Shown piece by piece: positions 6,292 through 13,668 of a stretch of DNA of 19,653 bases. Made by a program: the position numbers and the translations under genes. The stretch's first letter is position 1; each line of letters begins with the position of its first letter. The notes beneath the pieces are model-generated. The model saw only the letters and a list, made by a program, of their open reading frames with translations, was not told the DNA's origin and searched no databases. The stretch comes from CAYRFU01 sp964423525 (GTDB taxonomy: Bacteria; Vulcanimicrobiota; Xenobia; Xenobiales; JADMJV01): positions 1 to 19,653 of the forward strand of contig CAYRFU010000104.1 in NCBI GenBank assembly GCA_964423525.1, written 5' to 3'.

Positions 6292-7677
6292 CTATTTAAA
6301 GGGGAGCCGGAACGGCATTACGCCTTTGATCCGCCTGCGCCCCTTCTTCTTCTTTTTCCTATTCTTTTTGCCACTGCCTGGTCCACCGCCAGTCAGTTTG
6401 CGCATCATCGTTCGAAGCATGTCAAATTGCTTCAGAAGCTGATTCACTTCGGACACGTCGTTGCCCGATCCTTTGGCTACTCGCTTTTTGCGAGAAGCGT
6501 TCAGAATGTCAGGACGGCGGCGCTCGTCTTTGGTCATTGAGCAGATGATCGCTTCCATCCGACTGAACTTTTTCTCGTCGACCTGAAGATTTTGAAGAGC
6601 CGCATTGCCGCCCATTCCGGGCAACATCTTGACGATATCCTGGAGAGGCCCCAATTTCCGGATCTGGCGCATCTGCCCGAGGAAATCCTCTAGGGTGAAG
6701 TTGTCCTCACGGATTTTCCTTTCCAGGGCCGCCGCTTCTTCTTCATCGATGGCCTGCTCGGCCTTTTCGATCAAGCCGAGGACGTCTCCCATGCCCAGAA
6801 TACGCGAAGACATTCGGTCAGGGTGGAATTGGTCGAGGGCAGAGAGCTTCTCACCCATCCCCACGAACTTGACCGGGCTGCCGGTGACGTGCTTAACCGA
6901 GAGGGCGGCACCACCTCGAGCGTCGCCGTCGAGCTTGGTCATGACAATCCCGGTGACGGTGAGCCGCTTGGTGAACTCCTCGGCGATATTGACCGCATCC
7001 TGACCGGTCATAGCATCGACTACCAGAAGGGTCTCGTGAGGAGTTACCGCCTCGTGAGTCTTTTGGAGCTCTTGCATGAGCTCCTCGTTCAGGGTCAGGC
7101 GTCCGGCCGTATCGATGATGACGTAGTCATGTTTCTCTCGTTCACCTTGAGCGACGGCCGCTCGGGAGATATTGATGGGGTCAGTCTTGTCGCCCATCTG
7201 GAAAACGTCGACCCCGATCTGCTTCCCCAGCACTTCCAACTGCTTAATAGCGGCCGGCCGGTAAACGTCGGTTGCGGCCAGGAGAGGCTTCTTGCCCTTC
7301 TTCTTGAGGTGGAGGGCGAGTTTTCCCGAGGAGGTGGTCTTACCAGTACCGTTAAGACCGACCATCATGATCACAGTGGGACCTTGTTCGGCCTTGTTGA
7401 GCTCGGCCGTCTCGCCGCCCATCAGCTCGGTCAACTCGTCGCGGACGTATTTGACCACCAACTGGCCAGGGGTCAGGCTCTTCCACAACTCCTCGCCCAC
7501 GGCCCGGTCTTTCACCTTCTTGATGAAATCGCGAACCACCGGAAGACTCACGTCAGCCTCTAAAAGAGCGCGTCGCACCTCTCTGAGTGCAACATTGACG
7601 TCTTCTTCCGTGAGTTTACCGCGGCCCCGCAGTTTCTTGATGACGCCGCTGATTCTTTCCGAGAGCGATTCGAACAT
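6292..7677 (-). CDS. ffh: Signal recognition particle GTPase Ffh (SRP54)
   Basis: A 461-residue Ffh, the protein part of the signal recognition particle that binds signal sequences of nascent membrane and secreted proteins and docks to FtsY. Domains in order: N helical bundle (1-95), GTPase G domain with GLNGTGKTT (107-115), DTAGRL (189-194) and TKLDG (247-251), then the Met-rich M domain (about 325-435) with the 4.5S RNA-binding region around RKKRVAKGSG (396-405). The C-terminus ends in a Lys/Arg-rich tail. I chose the ATG at 7677 (MFESLSERIS, the family's normal start), although the frame extends to 7716. No Shine-Dalgarno is visible, and a strong promoter lies only 10 bases upstream, so the mRNA is likely near-leaderless. 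First gene of the operon. Confidence 0.97.
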   Translation of the reverse strand: MFESLSERISGVIKKLRGRGKLTEEDVNVALREVRRALLEADVSLPVVRDFIKKVKDRAVGEELWKSLTPGQLVVKYVRDELTELMGGETAELNKAEQGPTVIMMVGLNGTGKTTSSGKLALHLKKKGKKPLLAATDVYRPAAIKQLEVLGKQIGVDVFQMGDKTDPINISRAAVAQGEREKHDYVIIDTAGRLTLNEELMQELQKTHEAVTPHETLLVVDAMTGQDAVNIAEEFTKRLTVTGIVMTKLDGDARGGAALSVKHVTGSPVKFVGMGEKLSALDQFHPDRMSSRILGMGDVLGLIEKAEQAIDEEEAAALERKIREDNFTLEDFLGQMRQIRKLGPLQDIVKMLPGMGGNAALQNLQVDEKKFSRMEAIICSMTKDERRRPDILNASRKKRVAKGSGNDVSEVNQLLKQFDMLRTMMRKLTGGGPGSGKKNRKKKKKGRRRIKGVMPFRLPFK

Positions 7678-7687
7678 AGCCCGCAGT

Positions 7688-7716
7688 AGTATAGGGGGGA
7701 AACCCTGCTCTGTCAA
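7688..7716 (-). promoter_or_regulatory. Strong sigma-70 type promoter of the ffh operon
   Basis: On the minus strand TTGACA (7716-7711) is followed after exactly 17 bases by TATACT (7693-7688): a consensus -35, ideal spacing and a five-of-six -10. The predicted start of transcription, near 7681, is only about four bases before the ffh ATG at 7677. Confidence 0.85.
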
Positions 7717-7737
7717 CGATTAGACCAGTGAGGAAGG

Positions 7738-7772
7738 AAAAAGAGGGTCAAGCCCCGGGAGAAGGAGACCCT
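7738..7772 (-). terminator. Possible weak terminator after the serine hydrolase gene
   Basis: On the minus strand AGGGTC (7772-7767) can pair with GACCCT (7749-7744), followed by C and five T (7742-7738). The stem is six pairs with a 17-base loop and straddles the stop codon, so it is weak. It would separate the hydrolase transcript from the ffh promoter. Confidence 0.3.
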
Positions 7773-8743
7773 TCAGGAGGGATGACCTCACCCGCCGGCC
7801 CAGGGATTTCTAAGTAAGCTGTATGAACCTGGAGGGAGAGGTCGGCCCAGAACTGCTCAATCTCGTCCGGATTCTGCTGAAACCCCTGGCCCAGAAACAC
7901 CAACACATAGGAACCTCGGGGAGTGTAGACGATTCCCGCATCATGAAGAACGGACAAGAGCTGCCCCGTCTTATGGGCGACGGTCGTTCCCTCGGGCAAA
8001 CGGGCCGGGATCATATCGTTGCGCTTTTGACCCATCAAGAGTTGATGCATTTGGGTCGACCCCGGCAGTCGGCCTTCGCCCAATTCTTGAAGCAGCAACC
8101 CGACGTCTCCGGCACTAGTCAGGTTATCCTGCCCCTCCTCGATCACCTCAAAGTCGTAGATTCCTCGAGCAAGAACGGTCTGTTGAAGTCCCAAAACGCT
8201 CATCTGATGATTGACTTCGGCCATTCCAAGACGCTCGATCAGCATGTCGGTGGCCACGTTATCGCTTTCCTGAATCATCAGCCTGGCCAGCTCGGTCAAC
8301 CTCCACAGGCTACCCGCCTCCTGGTCTTTCAGATGGCCCGAACCCTGGACCCGGAACCGTTCCTCAAAGACCATCTCCTCGTCAGGCGGAATGTCGCCCG
8401 CTTCGAGCCGCCGGTAGAGTTCCACCAGAACCGGCAGCTTGATCAAGCTGGCCGCCTCAAATTCCAGGTCGGTTCCCACTCCCACCGTCTGACCCAACTC
8501 CAAATCGTGAAAGAGGAGGCCAGCCTGTCCGGGAAAATCTTGAGAAGCCTGCTCTAAAACGGCTCGGATTCGCTCAAGCTTTTGACTTCGGGGGTCTTCG
8601 GCAGAAGGGGAAATCGGTGTGGTCGGCGTGGCCATCACCCCCATGCTCCGGTCAGGTGGATTAAGCGAAGGCTTGACAGGAGGCCGGCTGCAACCCCAAA
8701 GAAGGAGCACGATTCCCCCCAGCACCCAAAGCCTAATCCGCAT
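7748..8743 (-). CDS. Lipoprotein serine hydrolase, class A beta-lactamase-like fold
   Basis: A 331-residue predicted lipoprotein of the class A beta-lactamase/transpeptidase fold. It has a signal peptide with lipobox LLWGC (lipidated Cys at 18), a Pro-rich linker to about residue 50, then the catalytic motifs SLIK (S99, K102), SDN (160-162) and KTG (258-260). The region that carries Glu166 in true class A lactamases (ExxLN) reads instead ARGIYDFEVIEEGQDN, so the deacylating Glu is not evident and penicillin hydrolysis is doubtful; a peptidoglycan- or ester-directed activity is equally possible. The ATG at 8743 puts the signal peptide at the very N-terminus; a TTG at 8755 would add four residues. 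Divergent from the RNase E/G gene, with tandem palindromes between. Confidence 0.85.
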   Translation of the reverse strand: MRIRLWVLGGIVLLLWGCSRPPVKPSLNPPDRSMGVMATPTTPISPSAEDPRSQKLERIRAVLEQASQDFPGQAGLLFHDLELGQTVGVGTDLEFEAASLIKLPVLVELYRRLEAGDIPPDEEMVFEERFRVQGSGHLKDQEAGSLWRLTELARLMIQESDNVATDMLIERLGMAEVNHQMSVLGLQQTVLARGIYDFEVIEEGQDNLTSAGDVGLLLQELGEGRLPGSTQMHQLLMGQKRNDMIPARLPEGTTVAHKTGQLLSVLHDAGIVYTPRGSYVLVFLGQGFQQNPDEIEQFWADLSLQVHTAYLEIPGPAGEVIPPEGSPSPGA

Positions 8744-8754
8744 ACTTGGCCCCA

Positions 8755-8760
8755 ATTACA
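8755..8760 (-). promoter_or_regulatory. Possible -10 element for the serine hydrolase gene
   Basis: Minus-strand TGTAAT lies 11 bases before the ATG at 8743. No -35 consensus is found 16-18 bases upstream; that place is occupied by the two palindromes, which could be a regulator site. Weak evidence. Confidence 0.3.
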
Positions 8761-8788
8761 GCCCAGCTGGGCGTTTCCTGCAGGAAAC
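8761..8788. repeat. Two abutting perfect palindromes in the divergent hydrolase/RNase gap
   Basis: GCCCAGCTGGGC (8761-8772) and GTTTCCTGCAGGAAAC (8773-8788) are both perfect inverted repeats and touch with no bases between them, in the 92-base gap between two divergent genes. As DNA they could be operators for both genes. As RNA in the leader of the RNase gene they would form two small tetraloop hairpins (4 and 6 pairs). Confidence 0.75.
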
Positions 8789-8835
8789 CCGAGAGACGAG
8801 GAACTTCCAGCCAAAGCGAGAACCCACTCAGCCGA

Positions 8836-10512
8836 ATGTACAAAGAGATTCTCATCACTCGCGACGACCGCGAGGGCAGGGCAGCAGTCTTGGAAGATGG
8901 GACCCTCTCCGAATTTTTGATCGCTCGCGAAGAGCGCCAGGTTGGAAGTATTTACAAAGGCCGGGTGGCGAATGTTTTGCCCGGTATGAACGCAGCCTTC
9001 GTCGATGTTGGTCTCGAACGAAACGCTTTTTTGTGCGCTGATGACGCCGCCGCTCACCTCGGTGAAGACGCCTCAGCTAGCCTGAAAAAGCATGACATTC
9101 GAGACATTCTCAAAGTCAACGAAGAGGCTATGGTGCAGGTGGTAAAGGAGGCCGTCGGCACCAAAGGGGCCCGCGTCACAACCTTTGTAACTCTCCCCGG
9201 CCGCTACCTCGTCTTGATCCCCGCCGCCAGCTATGTGGGGGTCTCGCGTCGGGTCGAGGATGATTCGGAGCGGGGTCGCCTCCGTCAGATTGCCGAAAAA
9301 ATCCAACCAGACGGCATGGGTATCATCGTGCGCACCTCTTCGTGCGGACGGTCCCAAGACGAACTCAAACGAGAGGTCGACTTCTTGGCTCGCTCCTGGC
9401 AGCGTATCCAGCGCAACGCAAAGCGCCGCAAAGCGCCCGCCTGCGTCCACCAAGAGTTGGCCCTGATCGACAAAATCCTCAGAGACGTTCTCACTCCTGA
9501 CGTGAACCGACTGATCATCGACAACGGCGAGGAACACGCCAAGATCCTGGAACGGCTCGAAGCCACCGCCCCAGCTCTGGCCGAGCGGGTCTTCCTGTAT
9601 GAGGACCCTACTCCCTTATTCGAGTTTCACGGCATCGACCAGGAGATCGAGAAAGCTCTCGACCGCAAAGTCTGGCTTGAGTCGGGTGGCTATCTGATCA
9701 TCGACCGCACTGAAGCTCTTTGGGTGATCGATGTCAATACTGGCAAATATACCGGCAAGACCAGTCTGGCCGACACGATCTTGAAGACCAACCTCGAGGC
9801 GATGAGAGAAATCTGTCGTCAGTTGCGACTTCGGGACATCGGCGGCATCATTATCATCGACTTCATCGATATGGAATCGGCCTCGGACCGACGTCGGCTG
9901 ATGTCAGAGCTTGTTGAGGAGCTCAAAAAAGACCGCACCCGCACCCACCTGGTGGGCATGACCGAACTCGGGCTAGTTCAACTAACCCGAAAACGAGAAG
10001 GGAAAGACCTCGACCTGGTCCTGCGAGAGGAGTGCCCTTATTGCAACGGTCGCGGTCGCATTCTCTCTCCCAAGACGGTGGCTCTGAGAGCCCGCCGGGA
10101 AATTCTCAAAAGCGCCGCCGACCATAGTAAACACGAGGCTCTCCTGGTTGCCTGTCATCCCCGCGTCGGGCTCGACCTGGTCGGTCTTGACGGCGAGGCT
10201 TTGGAAGCTCTCGAAAGCCAGACGGGCAAAATCATCATGGTCCGGGTCGACGAGGACTTTCACCAAGAAGAGTACAAAATCGAGGCCGGCCGTCGCAAAG
10301 ACTTGAATAAGCGACTCCGACCGTTAAGTAAAGGCCGCAAAGACCGAGTCTATCTCGAGGACGGATTTGGAAAGGACAGTAAGAGCGCCCTGGCCGTGCT
10401 CGACGGAAACCTGGTTGAAGTGATCTCGGTGGGTGACCGATTAGGTCAATTCGCCGATGTGCGGGTCACCGACACGAACGGGGTGGTCTCGCGGGCCGAG
10501 CTGGTCCGCTAA
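8836..10512 (+). CDS. rng: Ribonuclease E/G family endoribonuclease
   Basis: A 558-residue RNase E/G, a single-strand endoribonuclease in mRNA decay and rRNA maturation. Domains in order: an S1 RNA-binding domain (about 35-125, GSIYKGRVANVLPGMNAAFV), an RNase H-like part, and a DNase I-like catalytic part with metal-binding D299 (VIDVNTG) and D342 (IIDFIDM), 43 residues apart as for D303/D346 of E. coli RNase E. The zinc-link is C400PYC403. The last about 60 residues (VEVISVGDRLGQFADVRVTD and on) resemble a TRAM domain, which E. coli RNase G lacks. There is no long disordered degradosome tail. The ATG at 8836 gives the usual MYKEILI start; no clear Shine-Dalgarno precedes it. The leader may contain the tandem palindromes. 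Confidence 0.94.
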   Translation: MYKEILITRDDREGRAAVLEDGTLSEFLIAREERQVGSIYKGRVANVLPGMNAAFVDVGLERNAFLCADDAAAHLGEDASASLKKHDIRDILKVNEEAMVQVVKEAVGTKGARVTTFVTLPGRYLVLIPAASYVGVSRRVEDDSERGRLRQIAEKIQPDGMGIIVRTSSCGRSQDELKREVDFLARSWQRIQRNAKRRKAPACVHQELALIDKILRDVLTPDVNRLIIDNGEEHAKILERLEATAPALAERVFLYEDPTPLFEFHGIDQEIEKALDRKVWLESGGYLIIDRTEALWVIDVNTGKYTGKTSLADTILKTNLEAMREICRQLRLRDIGGIIIIDFIDMESASDRRRLMSELVEELKKDRTRTHLVGMTELGLVQLTRKREGKDLDLVLREECPYCNGRGRILSPKTVALRARREILKSAADHSKHEALLVACHPRVGLDLVGLDGEALEALESQTGKIIMVRVDEDFHQEEYKIEAGRRKDLNKRLRPLSKGRKDRVYLEDGFGKDSKSALAVLDGNLVEVISVGDRLGQFADVRVTDTNGVVSRAELVR

Positions 10513-10602
10513 AGAGCCTTCCCCACTTTCCGACGCAGGCAAGACAAGGCCTTTGTGGAAAGGCTTTCAATCCTGGTTGTAGCCGGAAGGGAGGGGCTCT
10601 CG
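10513..10602 (+). promoter_or_regulatory. Structured 90-base leader before the metallo-hydrolase pair
   Basis: AGAGCCTTCCCC (10513-10524) can pair with GGGAGGGGCTCT (10589-10600) at 11 of 12 positions, two of them G-U. The second strand includes the ribosome-binding site of the gene starting at 10603. Inside lies a hairpin AAGGCCTTT/AAAGGCTTT (10546-10554 with 10559-10567, loop GTGG, one G-U). Together this forms a closed structure that would hide the Shine-Dalgarno sequence. The inner hairpin alone could also act as a weak terminator for the RNase gene, although no T run follows it. Confidence 0.45.
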
Positions 10603-11505
10603 ATGCAATTGACGTTTTGGGGCGTTCGTGGGTCTTTTCCCGTGGCCAGACCTCATGTGCGAGAGTATGGAGGCAACACCTCTTGCATCCACCTCTCGGC
10701 CGAGGATGCCCATCTCATCATTGATGCTGGAACGGGCATTCGCAATCTTGGGGAGTATCTCGAGGCGAACGAACTGGCCAAGAAAAAGCCGGTTCACCTT
10801 CTGATCAGCCACACCCACTGGGATCATATCCAAGGGTTCCCCTTTTTCGCCCCCGCCTACCGGCCCGACTACGAGCTCCACTTTTACTCGGTAGTACGCT
10901 CGCGAAACTCTCTCGCGTCTCTCCTTTCTCAGCAACAAGACCAGAATTTTTTTCCCGTTCAGCTCGAGCATATGAGGGCCCGTCTCGAGTTTCATACTTT
11001 AAACGATGGCCAATCGGTCCAACTTGGCCCCTTCCGCGTGACCACCCGGCGTCTCAACCATCCGGGTGTCAGTTCCGGCTTCCGAGTCGAGTATCAGCAG
11101 GCTGTCTTCGCCTACGTCAGCGACGTCTCCCCGGCCGAGATCCTGGTGGCTGAGCAGTTGGAGGGGAGCGAACAAGAGATGCTCGACCACCTCGACCGGA
11201 ACCAGTATCGCCTGGCCGAGGGGGCCGACATGGTCGTCTACGACACCATGTTCACTCCGGCAGAATACGCTGAAAGGAAGCACTGGGGACACTCGACTCC
11301 CGAGCACGGCATCGAAGTCTGCCAACGGTGTGAGGCGGGTTCTCTCTTTCTGTTTCACCACAATCCCGATACTAGCGATCGAGAACTGACCACTCAGGTA
11401 GAAGGCTATCGAGACCGGTTAAAGGGTCACAAACTTCAACTCAACGCCGCCCAAGAGGGCACCTGCTGGACCATCAAGCCAGGGGAGGTCGAACCTTGCG
11501 GGTAA
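10603..11505 (+). CDS. Metallo-beta-lactamase-fold hydrolase, first of a tandem pair
   Basis: A 300-residue MBL-fold hydrolase of the Lactamase_B_2 type whose members start (M)xxTFWGVRGSxP and whose substrate is usually unknown (some are annotated as cyclic-nucleotide phosphodiesterases or RNase Z relatives). Metal site: H70-T-H72-W-D74-H75, then NHPG with H153, YVSD with D174, and WGHS / FLFHHNP near the C-terminus. No signal peptide, so cytoplasmic. I prefer the ATG at 10603, supported by GGGAGGGG and by the conserved family N-terminus; a TTG-initiated extension to 10555 would begin in the leader hairpin. It overlaps the next paralogue by 10 bases, and the pair forms an operon with atoE. 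Confidence 0.88.
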   Translation: MQLTFWGVRGSFPVARPHVREYGGNTSCIHLSAEDAHLIIDAGTGIRNLGEYLEANELAKKKPVHLLISHTHWDHIQGFPFFAPAYRPDYELHFYSVVRSRNSLASLLSQQQDQNFFPVQLEHMRARLEFHTLNDGQSVQLGPFRVTTRRLNHPGVSSGFRVEYQQAVFAYVSDVSPAEILVAEQLEGSEQEMLDHLDRNQYRLAEGADMVVYDTMFTPAEYAERKHWGHSTPEHGIEVCQRCEAGSLFLFHHNPDTSDRELTTQVEGYRDRLKGHKLQLNAAQEGTCWTIKPGEVEPCG

Positions 11506-12329
11506 CCTTCTGGGGGGTGCGGGGCTCTATCGCGACACCAGGGGAGCAATATCAGCGCTACGGCGGTAATACCCCTTGCGTCCTGGTTACGGTGGAAGGA
11601 GCCCCTATCATTGTTCTCGATGGTGGGATGGGAGTCCGCTGGCTGGGGGCCGAACTGGTGGCCAATGGCCAACCGGTGGAATTAACGATGTTCCTTTCTC
11701 ACACCCATTGGGATCACATCCAGGGTATTCCCTTTGCTCCTTTTATGTACATTCCGGGAAATCGGGTCGACATCTACGGGTTTGGAGGCCCCTCCGAATC
11801 CCTTCATCAAAATCTACTGCGCCAGATGCAGACCGACTACTGTCCGGTGCCCAATTTCTTTCTCCGCGACGATGTGGGCGCGACTGTGACCATGTTTGAA
11901 TGCGACGACGAGTCTCTCCCCTTGGGTCCTGCCTCGGTCAGTTCCCATCAGGCGCCCTGTGGCGAGAAAAGGTCGGTGGGGATTTACCGAATCGAGGCAG
12001 AGGGTCGTTCCCTGGCCTACCTGACCGATGTAGAATACCCGGGCGGCCCCTCTGCCTGGCCCCAAGTGATCGACGTTATCAAGGGAGTGGACCTGTTAAT
12101 TCACGACGGACAGTATCGACCCCAGGAAAGAGAGAAGCGCCGCAACTGGGGACACTCCACCTACACGGAGGCCCTGGAGATGGCCACTCTGGCCCAGGTT
12201 GGCAAACTGGTTCTTTTTCATCACTCTCCCTCCCGCACCGACCAGCAGCTCGACCAGATCGCAACCGAACTGGCCGACTCTGAAATCCCGGTTGAACTAG
12301 CTCGAGAAGGTTTGGAGTTCGTAGTCTGA
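11496..12329 (+). CDS. Metallo-beta-lactamase-fold hydrolase, second of a tandem pair
   Basis: A 277-residue paralogue of the preceding gene: the two share TFWGVRGS, YGGNT, LSHTHWDHIQG-like core (here H69, H71, D73, H74), a late D178 (YLTDVE), WGHST and FHHSP. It has diverged: DAGTG is DGGMG, and the NHPG motif is SHQAPCG, keeping a His at 151. Such changes suggest a different substrate. The start is TTG at 11496, supported by an excellent AGGGGAGG seven bases upstream, inside the end of the first gene. Its TGA stop shares one base with the atoE start (TGATG). Cytoplasmic; substrate unknown. Confidence 0.88.
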   Translation: MRVTFWGVRGSIATPGEQYQRYGGNTPCVLVTVEGAPIIVLDGGMGVRWLGAELVANGQPVELTMFLSHTHWDHIQGIPFAPFMYIPGNRVDIYGFGGPSESLHQNLLRQMQTDYCPVPNFFLRDDVGATVTMFECDDESLPLGPASVSSHQAPCGEKRSVGIYRIEAEGRSLAYLTDVEYPGGPSAWPQVIDVIKGVDLLIHDGQYRPQEREKRRNWGHSTYTEALEMATLAQVGKLVLFHHSPSRTDQQLDQIATELADSEIPVELAREGLEFVV

Positions 12330-13645
12330 TGGGTCAGCTGTTTGTTCGTTTCGCTCAGCGCTGGATGCCGGATCCCTTCATCTTCGCCATTCTCCTGACT
12401 TTTCTCACCTACCTGGTGGCCCTCGTGAGCACCCCTCACGGAGCCCTTGAGCTGATCGGATTCTGGGGGGACGGGTTCTGGGCATTTCTGGAATTCGGTA
12501 TGCAGATGTGCCTCATTCTGGTCACAGGTCACGCCCTGGCCGAGGCCCCCCCGATCAAAAGAGTGCTCCAATGGTTGGCTGATCGACCTCAAAGCCCCAC
12601 TCAAGCCATCGCCCTGGTAGCCGTGGCTGCCTGCTCAGCCGCCTGGCTAAATTGGGGTTTCGGCCTCATCGTGGGGGCTTTGCTAGCCCGAGATGTGGGT
12701 CGGAAATGCCGCGAAAAAGGGGTGGCAGCTCACTATCCCATTTTGGGAGCAGCAGGTTATGCTGGTCTCGGCATCTGGCACGGGGGCTTGTCGGGTTCGG
12801 CCCCTTTGACGGTAGCCGACGAAGGTCACTCCCTCTTTGAAAAAGTGGGAGTCATTCCCCTCACCGAGACCGTCCTAACACCAGCCAACGTAGTTCTGAC
12901 GCTTCTTCTGCTGGCCGTCATACCGCTAGTGTTGAGCGGACTCCAGCCGGAGCAACCCGAAACTTGCCACCTGGACGACCCCCAGCCGTCAGAGGAAGTC
13001 GAAGGAGACCCCACGCCGGCCCAACGATTGGATGGCGCTCCAGCCTTGGCCTGGGCTGTCGTCCTGTTCGGCCTGGCCTGGCTGGTGGCTCGCACTCCAG
13101 CCTTGGGTCTCAATACGGTCAACTTCCTTTTCCTGGTGCTGGGAATGGCCCTGCACGGATCGCCTAAAGCCTACTCCAGAGCTATCGGTGTGGCCACCTC
13201 CGGGGTCTCGGGGATCATTCTTCAGTTTCCTTTCTACGCCGGAATTATGGGGATCATGCAGTCTTCTGGCCTGATCGCTTTGATCGCCTCCGGTTTTGTG
13301 ACCGCTTCAGAGACCATTTTCGCCGCCACCGGGGTCCAGGTTTTTTACTTGTTGAGCTTTTTGTCAGCCGGCCTGGTCAATCTGTTTGTGCCTAGCGGGG
13401 GTGGCCAGTGGATTGTCCAGGGTCCCATCGTGGTGGAGGCGGCCCAGGCTCTGAAGCTCAACGAGCCTTTGGCCATCATGGCCATCGCCTACGGTGACCA
13501 GTGGACCAACATGTTGCAACCGTTTTGGGCCCTTCCTCTACTGGCCATCACGGGGCTTGAGGCCCGGCAGCTAATCGGCTACACCATCCCGGTGATGTTG
13601 GCCACTGGTTTGGTGTTCGCAGCTCGTCTGCTGGCAGGTTTCTAA
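12329..13645 (+). CDS. atoE: Short-chain fatty acid transporter, AtoE family
   Basis: A 438-residue inner-membrane transporter matching AtoE of E. coli (about 440 residues), which is linked to uptake of acetoacetate and other short-chain fatty acids. Diagnostic stretches are WMPDPFIFAILLTFLTYL near the N-terminus, GLGIWHGGLSGSAPLTVA, SGGGQWIVQGPIVVEAA and AYGDQWTNMLQPFWALP, among about ten to twelve membrane segments. A charged loop around residues 210-235 (Glu/Asp-rich) divides the halves. The ATG at 12329 overlaps the stop of the preceding hydrolase gene by one base, so it is translated by coupling. No AtoA/AtoD/AtoB genes or regulator are nearby, so the partner pathway is not visible here. 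Confidence 0.9.
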   Translation: MGQLFVRFAQRWMPDPFIFAILLTFLTYLVALVSTPHGALELIGFWGDGFWAFLEFGMQMCLILVTGHALAEAPPIKRVLQWLADRPQSPTQAIALVAVAACSAAWLNWGFGLIVGALLARDVGRKCREKGVAAHYPILGAAGYAGLGIWHGGLSGSAPLTVADEGHSLFEKVGVIPLTETVLTPANVVLTLLLLAVIPLVLSGLQPEQPETCHLDDPQPSEEVEGDPTPAQRLDGAPALAWAVVLFGLAWLVARTPALGLNTVNFLFLVLGMALHGSPKAYSRAIGVATSGVSGIILQFPFYAGIMGIMQSSGLIALIASGFVTASETIFAATGVQVFYLLSFLSAGLVNLFVPSGGGQWIVQGPIVVEAAQALKLNEPLAIMAIAYGDQWTNMLQPFWALPLLAITGLEARQLIGYTIPVMLATGLVFAARLLAGF

Positions 13646-13668
13646 GGTCCCCGCCGGAAGATCGAAAG

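Noticed and set aside
6823..7563. 246-codon + strand frame opposite ffh
   Set aside because: Antisense to the conserved GTPase domain, with no ribosome-binding site or family likeness.
7823..8557. 244-codon + strand frame opposite the serine hydrolase
   Set aside because: Shadow of a gene with clear SxxK, SDN and KTG motifs.
10546..10567. Rho-independent terminator after the RNase E/G gene
   Set aside because: The stem is good but only three T follow before CAATCC; a leader element fits better.
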